41,970 bases of DNA from Ignavibacteriaceae bacterium. Lineage in GTDB: Bacteria > Bacteroidota > Ignavibacteria > Ignavibacteriales > Ignavibacteriaceae. Below, piece after piece: positions 36,001 through 41,970 of the stretch. Under the pieces are notes generated by a model. The model had not been told where the DNA came from. It saw nothing but the letters and a program-made list of their open reading frames with translations, and searched no databases. The stretch is taken from positions 74,663 through 116,632 of the forward strand of contig JADLAF010000022.1 of assembly GCA_020848375.1 (NCBI GenBank), in the 5' to 3' direction. Position 1 is the stretch's first letter, and each line of letters opens with the position of its first letter. The position numbers were made by a program, and so were the translations under genes.

Positions 36001-38749
36001 CCCTGAAGAAAAGATTATTAATAAATTTACCAATATCCCAATGTGTCAATCCGCTGCTACCAAAGAATGCAATACTTCCTTTTCCCTGCACCTTGTTAAA
36101 CTGTTCCCCAAAAACATCCTGATTATCAAAATGGGCAGTGTAACAGGTTACAGAAATTACAACCGGCAGACGACCTGCATTTTGGAGAAGATAAATATCG
36201 TCATTAAGAAAAGTTTCGTCCCACTGATATCCTCCGCCGTGACCATAATAATTTGCGATAACCGCACCTGTGTTGAATCCGGCACGGATTTCAACTGTCC
36301 CTCCCTTATAAATCATGTGTTCTGGCCGGTTAGGGTAAGTAAATATGCGCAATGCATCATATCCGCCAGTCTTGATATACTGATTATACAAGTACATTGA
36401 AGCATCATTGAACCCATACCGGTTTTCATCCTCATTACTGAGTCCTGAAGCCATAAACATGATGTTTTCTTTCCACTTCTTACCCGGATCATTTGGATAG
36501 TCCTCAATTTTATCCAGAAGATTATTTCCCTCCGGTATGGTTTCAATACTCAGCCGCCCAATAGTGAGGTCAGGGATAACATCAGTACCAGCGACACTTA
36601 CGAAAAGGTTATCGCTTGCTGCCTGACCGTATGTATAAGAATGATGAGGCATAGAGGGGATATAATTTGTCCTGCTCGAACTTTTTAAATTTCGGTAATC
36701 ATAACTCATATCACCAATAAGAACAACATGAGAGGCAGCCGGTCTTGACCAGTTTTCAAAAACATGTTTTACAAATCTCTGAATTGCGGCGGGTTCCAGC
36801 AGTCCTGCGCTGAATTCGTCATATATTTCCAGAACATCCACTATCGCAATTCGCGGATTTGGAATAGTGATATCTGGAAAATCATTCAACCGGATTGATT
36901 TTAATCTCTGAGCGATTGGCAAAAAATCAGGGTGTGTTATTATCAGATAATCAGCAGCATTTGCAGCAGACCTGAGATCAGATGATATATCCTTCCTGAT
37001 AGAATCAACCGATAGAAAAACATTATGCCCGACCAGGAAATAGTCCTGAATTGTGGTTGCTGAATCATTAAATAAAACAGTTTTATCTGCATCATTAAGA
37101 TACTGCGGATCGTTGATTATAACTTTCTGCGAGGGGCTGAATACTTTCATAGTCGTATCCTGCCACTGCCAGATACGGAAGATATTATTTCCCGTCTGAG
37201 AAGATGAATTATTAACAGAATAAGAATTTCCGCTCACCCGATTATCAGAATAGTATGAAATTTCAAACCAGTTTACTCTGATTTCATCACTCGAATCAGG
37301 ATGGCAAACTAATCCGTCTGCGATTACCTGCAGATAATTACCAGTAGGATAGACATTAAAGCTATCAGTAGAAATAACAAAATACCGGTCATACGTGTAT
37401 GCCTCCTGTCCGCTCCATTTCGCACGTCCCAATTCTTTATCATTCCAGACAATTTTAATATTGTGGCTGTAAAGACATGAACTTTCAGTCATTCCGTGCA
37501 TATTTACACGAAGTCTGACCTGCGGAAAATTCATATTAAAATTATGAAGCGGTTTAAACTGTGCCCGGAATGTCTGCGTTGGCACCCTGCGATATCCGGC
37601 CGCCCGCCCCCAATACCAGTAATCTCTCTGATCATTCAGTGCATATCCTAATCGTTCATAAAGACTATCCTTCTCATAAAAATCATTTCGTATATATCCG
37701 ATGAGGATATTATCACCAATGGTAGGCCGGGATGACTTATATCTGTAAAAGAAGTCACGAGACTGCCCCTGATAAGAAAGCCAGTACACATTGGACTGAT
37801 TATAGATATTTGAGCGTACATGTGGAGATGAGGGTGCAGGATACCCGGCAAACTGAATGTAGTCACCGGTATTGAATACGGTATCACCGGGTGAGACAAC
37901 TTCAATGGGTATTTGTATCCCATTATTAAAAAGCTCAAGAGAGTATATATCGGCTCCATTGGAGGGGAACCCTGCTACTGTCAATTCTTCATAAGTAATT
38001 CTGTAAACCCCCTTTTCTTTCAGATATATCTTAAAATACTCCTTTTGAGGGTCATACCAGGTAACGCTCTGCGGAGAAGAGGCATTCTGCATCTCTTTTC
38101 CAATCCACTGTTTGCCAACGGAATAGTTTGCCACCGAACTCTCTAAAAACGAAAGAGTAATCTGATCGTTTACAGATTCTGACGGCTGACCAATCGGGGC
38201 ATTGTAGAGAATTTTAACTGTTACCTTTTCAGCAAAGGTTAATACTCTGCTCACCGGATTGTACCGGAAAGGTGAAACACTTAACGGCAAAATCCGCGCA
38301 TATCTCATTATATATGCATCTTCAAGTTTCACGGTTTGGGAAGGGAAATACTCATTTCTTGAGTAAACTTCCTGATTAAACTTAGTCAGGTCAAACTCCC
38401 CGAAATAGCTACTGTTGTCCGGGTATGGCAGGATAAATTTTTGAGAGAATTCACTTTCAGCAAAATTTACAATTCTGAACTCAGGATTTGAGCCAAAAGG
38501 TATGGCGAGATTTGCGAACACCTGCGGTAGCCACGGTTCACCTATTTCCCTTAGAGAATGTGCCTCCCCTGCGATGTAGTCAAACCTGGCCCCGGAGATA
38601 AGAGTATCCCTGACCGCAAACTTTCCACTGAAATCAAATTCAATGGTAATTGACTGGTTATCAGACTCTTTTACAGAATAATACTGAGGATATGCACTTT
38701 CAAGAAATAGCACTGTCAAAAAGAAAATAACGAGATATCTGCCGTTCAT
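33020..38749 (-). CDS. Giant gingipain-like C25 cysteine peptidase with T9SS sorting domain
   Basis: 1909 residues with a signal peptide (about 1-21). A gingipain-type propeptide-like region occupies about 25-230. The C25 peptidase domain lies at about 580-960, with catalytic H837 in NYYGHGGGYQWDE and C869 in ISVTCYTAHFD; the 32-residue spacing is close to that of RgpB. Beyond it are a CARDB-like Ig domain (about 970-1080), a fibronectin-like segment, a possible beta-propeller-like region (about 1180-1550), further Ig-like modules, and a T9SS type A sorting domain from NYPNPFSSETYF (about 1814-1909) with a FlgD-like WDGRDEDG segment. It is exported through T9SS and displayed or released. It could be the sortase PorU, which shares the C25 fold, but the length and extra modules favour a secreted cargo peptidase. 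Monocistronic. Confidence 0.85.
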   Translation of the reverse strand: MNGRYLVIFFLTVLFLESAYPQYYSVKESDNQSITIEFDFSGKFAVRDTLISGARFDYIAGEAHSLREIGEPWLPQVFANLAIPFGSNPEFRIVNFAESEFSQKFILPYPDNSSYFGEFDLTKFNQEVYSRNEYFPSQTVKLEDAYIMRYARILPLSVSPFRYNPVSRVLTFAEKVTVKILYNAPIGQPSESVNDQITLSFLESSVANYSVGKQWIGKEMQNASSPQSVTWYDPQKEYFKIYLKEKGVYRITYEELTVAGFPSNGADIYSLELFNNGIQIPIEVVSPGDTVFNTGDYIQFAGYPAPSSPHVRSNIYNQSNVYWLSYQGQSRDFFYRYKSSRPTIGDNILIGYIRNDFYEKDSLYERLGYALNDQRDYWYWGRAAGYRRVPTQTFRAQFKPLHNFNMNFPQVRLRVNMHGMTESSCLYSHNIKIVWNDKELGRAKWSGQEAYTYDRYFVISTDSFNVYPTGNYLQVIADGLVCHPDSSDEIRVNWFEISYYSDNRVSGNSYSVNNSSSQTGNNIFRIWQWQDTTMKVFSPSQKVIINDPQYLNDADKTVLFNDSATTIQDYFLVGHNVFLSVDSIRKDISSDLRSAANAADYLIITHPDFLPIAQRLKSIRLNDFPDITIPNPRIAIVDVLEIYDEFSAGLLEPAAIQRFVKHVFENWSRPAASHVVLIGDMSYDYRNLKSSSRTNYIPSMPHHSYTYGQAASDNLFVSVAGTDVIPDLTIGRLSIETIPEGNNLLDKIEDYPNDPGKKWKENIMFMASGLSNEDENRYGFNDASMYLYNQYIKTGGYDALRIFTYPNRPEHMIYKGGTVEIRAGFNTGAVIANYYGHGGGYQWDETFLNDDIYLLQNAGRLPVVISVTCYTAHFDNQDVFGEQFNKVQGKGSIAFFGSSGLTHWDIGKFINNLFFREVFTNRNYSLGKSIMFSKALTPPVGYYANQIALLTLLGDPVLQMALPTDADFAVRPSDIILSNSNPVLGDSLDIKIKLQNLGISKNDSVLVELYFSNQDTTGYIASQKIPVFGNADSVIFNWKPYAGGLFNLIAKINLAQQISEIDLSDNEASVQMVVFNINNPSIIVPLDGKRFTNGSVDFKLSDYGLYLGRNLDYYIEIDTSLLFTSPIVSTAALAAQDGIVSYNAQLQNGIYFWRTRIFDGENFGRWTPIRTFSVFAEAKDGYILSKNQLQLFTRENVNYISSNQTLALNVTPLPPKPQINRLIKEFKLDSTVSFNLGLSCITTDGKYFYVSNLWYWMLTLYGDSTGRTRIYKFGTGNEGTVEGQYYGMVPGFHHRIGDQMTYHSDGYLYFPIATPYKVLRVHPETGVTDSVDVSAGFIEKTAGKVAPGSYYLTSDSQYVYNLAIRDSLNRPRYTLRVFDPSNNWEVVTEHFYENISSFQGFTNFFVADGYFYPYENYISGYLRRIRIADGYFEEEWIPWFVEDPNQHVRYYSWAYDWKNNHVYASVYRPGFPRIGELARYPGRYLDANGVILSPEIGPATHWKGLHYTLENTSATSHFTPVLFGYDKSARQWDTLAVNFSSPLNLSGIDPVRYSSLKMQASITDSAYTIVNPLSFSELQVEYTGLPELLWKNEAITFTPDSLLQGMDILMKAALFNYGEAKSDTVKMKFYLNDEDDPFYTVPAVIDADSNFETSATINTSQLIFDQTVKTAFEYNGQEYYGFNNLLNKNFFVARDSVNPNFTITIDGKEIINGDIISKRPEIVITLKDNSPLPLDTTLFTLIYDNIPMSYFRDKIDFQYIPYPNSEAKLTWKPTLTRGRHTLDVLAKDASGNFFDSTYRRTVFFVYDVDDIDVIYNYPNPFSSETYFTFELRGTNTPDEIKIKIFTVAGRQIREFNIAKSQYSINFNKIFWDGRDEDGDEIANGVYFYKLVSKYGDKTKEVIKKLVKMK

Positions 38750-39201
38750 TCAAACCTGAGAATAATTTTTGCCAAAAATGGAGAATAAGACACTGCCCTA
38801 CAAGGGCAAAAAATTGACCTTTTGGGTCAAAAATAAAGGTTTTTCGGGATTTTAGGGAGAATTTCCACCGTCTAAAATTCCATAAAATTCATCCCCCCCT
38901 AGAACTCATTTTCCTCTCCCTAAGGAGCAAAAAACCGGGAATTTTTACAAGTTATTTACTCGGGAAACTGCAAAAATAAGAATAAAATTTATCTTTGATG
39001 ATATCACCGAATCATGGTATTTTGAAAACTTGTTTTGATTTTACTTTGATTCTCCCGCTTTGTGGTTTCAGAAATAGTCAGGCAGGTGGACTTAAAGACA
39101 GTTGGTAATGTATAACTTTTCTTATAAAGTTATTTTATCAGAATAGTAGTAATACATAAAGTTTACTTTACAGCATTTTCATTTAAGAATTGTTTTTCAG
39201 C
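38750..39201. promoter_or_regulatory. 452-base divergent intergenic region with structured leader
   Basis: No gene is supported here. Read toward the C25 gene it holds three structures: TGCCC/GGGCA (38794-38808); TTGACC/GGTCAA (38814-38830), followed on the minus strand by six T, so terminator-like; and a long-range 9-base inverted repeat TTAGGGAGA (38852-38860) / TCTCCCTAA (38915-38923). Minus-strand TATTTTTG boxes occur at 38828-38835 and 38971-38978, and a plus-strand TATCTTTG box at 38990-38997. All match TAnnTTTG but lack a spaced TTTG. An attenuated leader for the secreted peptidase is possible but unproven. Confidence 0.4.
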
Positions 39202-39897
39202 ATGATTCTCAACTTTAAAAAGGTACTCGCTTTTTTTGCACATCCGGATGATGAAACACTTGCCGCCGGAGCAACAATCAACAAAATGGTCCGCAACGGA
39301 ACCAGAGTCTATGTGGCAATACCAAATACCGGAGTTCACGGAAGAAGAAATACGATATCTGCTGATGCAAGAGATGAAGCGTTAAAAGTGCTTCGGAAAG
39401 ATACCGTCTATGCTCTTTCTCTGTTGGGAATCAATGATGGCGACCTATTTCTGGGAGAGTTTTCTGACAATGAAATGGACAAACATACGCTTCTGGAACT
39501 TACAAACTGGTTAGAGAATATCATTCAGGTAGTTAAGCCGGATGCAATTTTTACCCATCACAGATTCTGCACAAATATTGATCATCAGTACTGCCATGAA
39601 GCTGCCGTGTTAGCTACTCGTCCATCAGTCAATTCACATATTCCGCTTTTTTGTGGTGAAGTATCATCTTCTACAGGTTATCTTCGCCCGGCTCAATGGG
39701 AACCAAATTTTTATGTAAATGTTGAATCTGAAGATGTGGAAGCGAAAATAAGAGCGATGGAAGCTTATAAGATCGAGGCACGACCTGACCCGCATCCCCG
39801 TTCACCAGAAGTATTAAGAGCTCTTGCGAAAGTGAGAGGCGCTGAAGGCGGTTTCTTTTTTGGTGAAGCATTTATGATTCAGAAAATTTATTCCTGA
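39202..39897 (+). CDS. PIG-L/LmbE-family zinc-dependent deacetylase
   Basis: 231 residues from ATG 39202; an in-frame TTG at 39190 is less likely. The zinc-binding and catalytic motif AHPDDE is at residues 13-18, and the second motif THHRFCTNIDHQYCHEA supplies the distal His. The end PHPRSPEVLRALAKVRGAEG is typical of the LmbE group. Members remove N-acetyl groups from GlcNAc conjugates, as in bacillithiol or lipid-linked sugars. The nearby capsule-type genes (opposite strand) suggest an amino-sugar substrate, but no partner glycosyltransferase is adjacent. It converges with the Wzi-like gene, only 20 bases apart. Confidence 0.9.
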   Translation: MILNFKKVLAFFAHPDDETLAAGATINKMVRNGTRVYVAIPNTGVHGRRNTISADARDEALKVLRKDTVYALSLLGINDGDLFLGEFSDNEMDKHTLLELTNWLENIIQVVKPDAIFTHHRFCTNIDHQYCHEAAVLATRPSVNSHIPLFCGEVSSSTGYLRPAQWEPNFYVNVESEDVEAKIRAMEAYKIEARPDPHPRSPEVLRALAKVRGAEGGFFFGEAFMIQKIYS

Positions 39898-39917
39898 AGC
39901 AGTATTTTTGAAGATAC

Positions 39918-41615
39918 TTAGTACCGTTCTCCGAAAGGAGTATATATAAAGGAAAATAGTCCCGCTGCGGTACTGGTGCGGTTCCCCTGAAATTCAACCT
40001 GCTCTATCTGTACCTTTGTAGTCAGTAAAATATGATAACTGAACCGGTAGGAAAATTCTCCGGTCAATAGACTCGTTTTCATCCTATCCCCTGCTAAAAG
40101 TTTATGAAGCCGCGGAGTAAAATAGTTATAACTTTCCCTGAAATCACCCCCGTAATTAAATCGTAATGTTCCGTCGGAGTTATAGGTGTTTCTCCCATGC
40201 ATTATATAGTCCGCTTTAAGAAGAAAAGAATATGAGTATTCCGGTTGCCAGGAAAGAAAAAATGAATATCCTATACTGTTCGGCTGAATATTATCACCCA
40301 TCAGGACACCGTCATTACTGAAATTGAGTGCATCACCATAACCAGGATGCGAAAAGGTATAGGGTCTGACGGCAGTAACTTCAAATCCAGCCAGAGCATT
40401 CTTAAGCGGAATCAATTCAGGGAAAAATAGTGCCCCCCGATAAAATGTTGTGTTTTGAATACTGTTAAAACCTTCAGAGCCAAAACTATCAAAATTAATA
40501 TCATCGGCCAGAATCTCAGCGGTCAGCCGAATGCCTTTCACCGGTGTCAATGTAAAATCTATGCCAAGCAATCCATTATCAGGATCATTCATTGAACGCT
40601 GAGCAGACTCCCAAAAAAGAAAGGGAGTTAAATAAGCAAGTTCCGGAGAGCGGTAAGCATAAAACATCATCTGGGTGAGTCCAAAGCTGAAATTCTCATT
40701 AACACGCCAGCCCAGCCGGTTCATTGCAAAATACTTGTTGGGCTTAAATTTTTCAACTGTCTTTCCGGCAAAAGAAATTTCTGTTAATCCGGTTACCAGC
40801 CAGGCATGAAGGAATGAATAAGTAATGTCCTTATACTGAGTCTCAAACCTGATGAAGTCAAAATCGGGCCTTTCCTCTCCTGATATTGCACGATTAATTA
40901 CCGATGCCCCAATAAGAATTTTTTCCCTCCCGACAGAAAGACTGAGGTGTTCCGATGCAATTCTTAAATATCCTCTTGTGAAATCAAAATTATTTCTCCC
41001 TGTAGAAGAAAAAGTGTGGCTGTTCCTTATGCGTGCTTCTGATAATGCTGCTTCCCTGCTGCCGTAGGAATTTCCATTCTGAAGCATCATGGATGCAGCC
41101 AGCCAGTCACCAAAATGAAACCGGAATTTTGCTCCATACCCCATCATAAAAGCATTAACCGTCCCGCCGTCATTCTTTCTTTTTAACGCGAGCGAAAAAT
41201 CCCCTGCCAGATCAGTTTCAAAACGGACAAGACTGTCATTATATGAGTAAAGTGCAGAGGCATCATGAATTGAAGAATACGATGTAAAATTCCACTCATC
41301 CCCCTCTTTAAATGATACATGAGCCCCGGAATAAGACTGAATAAATTTTCTGAAGTCCGAAGTGAGTTCATTTACAATGCCAGTATATCTTATTTCACGG
41401 ACATTAAGAGAATCCAGGTATTCGAGGATTTGACCTGTTGTCTTTGGTAAAATTTGGGATGAGTATTCTGGCAGTAAGCCCTGAGATGATTTGAGAAAAA
41501 GATAATTATAAACGGGATGATCAGCAGGCAGTGAGTGTTGCTGTGAGACAACACTGCTATTTATTAGAATCAGCAGGAGAACCAGTAATGAAATTTGTCC
41601 TCTAACAAAATTCAT
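39918..41615 (-). CDS. Capsule assembly Wzi-like outer-membrane protein
   Basis: 565 residues with a signal peptide (about 1-24, cleaving near VVSQQ). The rest is a beta-barrel with many short aromatic strands. The segment FDFTRGYLRIASEHLSLSVGREKI and the later FEVTAVRPYTFSHPGYGDALNF correspond to the Wzi family, which in E. coli binds capsular polysaccharide at the cell surface. The last residues (FIYTPFGERY) form a terminal strand. It lies 32 bases after a sugar transferase gene, as expected for an exopolysaccharide or capsule locus that continues beyond the window. Confidence 0.8.
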   Translation of the reverse strand: MNFVRGQISLLVLLLILINSSVVSQQHSLPADHPVYNYLFLKSSQGLLPEYSSQILPKTTGQILEYLDSLNVREIRYTGIVNELTSDFRKFIQSYSGAHVSFKEGDEWNFTSYSSIHDASALYSYNDSLVRFETDLAGDFSLALKRKNDGGTVNAFMMGYGAKFRFHFGDWLAASMMLQNGNSYGSREAALSEARIRNSHTFSSTGRNNFDFTRGYLRIASEHLSLSVGREKILIGASVINRAISGEERPDFDFIRFETQYKDITYSFLHAWLVTGLTEISFAGKTVEKFKPNKYFAMNRLGWRVNENFSFGLTQMMFYAYRSPELAYLTPFLFWESAQRSMNDPDNGLLGIDFTLTPVKGIRLTAEILADDINFDSFGSEGFNSIQNTTFYRGALFFPELIPLKNALAGFEVTAVRPYTFSHPGYGDALNFSNDGVLMGDNIQPNSIGYSFFLSWQPEYSYSFLLKADYIMHGRNTYNSDGTLRFNYGGDFRESYNYFTPRLHKLLAGDRMKTSLLTGEFSYRFSYHILLTTKVQIEQVEFQGNRTSTAAGLFSFIYTPFGERY

Positions 41616-41647
41616 ACTTTCTCAACGTATAAAATATCATTCAACCG

Positions 41648-41970
41648 TTACCTGTTTCCCTTATTAGAAAAAATAACAGTAAACGTATTAATAAGTATAA
41701 AAAAGTCTGTCCTCAATGTAGCTGATTTACAGTATTCAAGATCCAGGGTTGCTTTTTCCTGCCATGGAATATCATGACGACCATTGATCTGTCCCCACCC
41801 GGTAAGTCCGGGTTTAAAGTAAATAAGTTCTTTTTGCACCTGACTGAATTGTTCAACTATAATGGGAAGTTCAGGTCTCCATCCCACAAGTGACATGTGA
41901 CCGATCAGGATATTTAAGAATTGAGGAATTTCATCCAGACTGGTTCTTCTGAGAAATCTGCCAAACCGGG
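41648..41970 (-). CDS. Polyprenyl-phosphate sugar phosphotransferase, C-terminal part (cut by window edge)
   Basis: The minus-strand frame is open to the window edge; only the last 107 or so residues are visible. They contain the conserved end of the bacterial sugar transferase (WcaJ/WbaP/PssY) catalytic domain: GRFLRRTSLDEIPQFLNIL, then MSLVGWRPELP, KPGLTGWGQINGR, and DLEYCKSATLRTDFFIL. The usual VGPRP reads VGWRP here. The enzyme attaches the first sugar phosphate to undecaprenyl phosphate at the inner membrane, starting a capsule or exopolysaccharide repeat unit. The Wzi-like gene follows in the same operon. Confidence 0.93.
   Translation of the reverse strand, partial: RFGRFLRRTSLDEIPQFLNILIGHMSLVGWRPELPIIVEQFSQVQKELIYFKPGLTGWGQINGRHDIPWQEKATLDLEYCKSATLRTDFFILINTFTVIFSNKGNR

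Noticed and set aside
36041-36400. 119-residue plus-strand ORF inside the C25 peptidase gene
   Set aside because: It is opposite the conserved catalytic region and has no homology or start context; a shadow ORF.
33020-38749. Definite assignment of the C25 protein as the T9SS sortase PorU
   Set aside because: Length and extra modules exceed PorU, and no porV or other T9SS machinery gene is adjacent; kept only as an alternative.
38881-38910. Run of seven C in the 38.9 kb intergenic region as a phase-variable tract
   Set aside because: It is short, lies in non-coding DNA and is not placed between promoter elements that I can identify.

Overview
The window looks like a chromosomal segment from a bacterium of the Bacteroidota/Chlorobi superphylum, most likely an Ignavibacteria-type lineage. 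Two proteins end in type IX secretion (T9SS) type A sorting domains that begin NYPNPF, and one has the NYPNPFNPETTV form typical of Ignavibacteria. A promoter matching the Bacteroidota consensus (TTTG-N19-TAnnTTTG) lies at 2576-2606. Other pointers are an Omp28-like lipoprotein, a DUF6029-like protein, moderate-to-low GC content, very tight gene packing and few Shine-Dalgarno sequences. The lineage is inferred from these signatures, not from a marker gene. I saw no rRNA, tRNA, CRISPR array, insertion sequence or phage gene.

Layout. 1-2518 (+): 3' part of a VWA-domain gene followed by its MoxR/Mg-chelatase-like AAA ATPase. 2576-7746 (+): a promoter and an envelope/redox operon encoding a PEGA plus thioredoxin-like lipoprotein, a T9SS cargo protein, a TlpA-type thioredoxin, a DUF6029-like outer-membrane protein and a cytochrome P450. 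7754-13765 (-): a six-gene iron operon, read from right to left: soluble DtxR/MntR regulator, membrane-anchored DtxR fused to FeoA, FeoB GTPase, FeoB permease as a separate gene, lytic transglycosylase, and saccharopine-dehydrogenase-like oxidoreductase. A palindromic candidate operator at 13790-13805 sits in its promoter. 13892-16773 (+): APC amino-acid permease and a beta-lactamase-fold serine hydrolase. 16851-23220 (+): TetR regulator, HlyD-like adaptor, two ABC ATPases, two ABC-2 permeases and a methyltransferase, which together form a YbhGFSR-like exporter. 23449-26618 (-): glmS and a COG2403/cPGS-like P-loop protein, ending in a strong terminator. 26804-32978 (+): a second TetR regulator with a complete TolC, adaptor and RND pump set, ending in a strong hairpin terminator. 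33020-38749 (-): a giant 1909-residue gingipain-like (C25) secreted protein with a structured leader. 39202-39897 (+): PIG-L deacetylase. 39918-41970 (-): a Wzi-like capsule protein and the 3' end of a polyprenyl-phosphate sugar transferase.

Most notable is the iron operon. FeoA exists only as the C-terminal domain of a membrane-tethered DtxR-type protein. FeoB is cleanly split into GTPase and permease genes, and a second, soluble DtxR heads the operon next to a palindrome. This suggests a system in which an iron sensor is physically attached to the transporter's regulatory subunit. The two TetR-headed efflux operons form a second theme: their recognition helices are nearly identical, and both upstream regions carry a GAAAC-N16/17-GTTTC inverted repeat, so they may share operators or cross-regulate.
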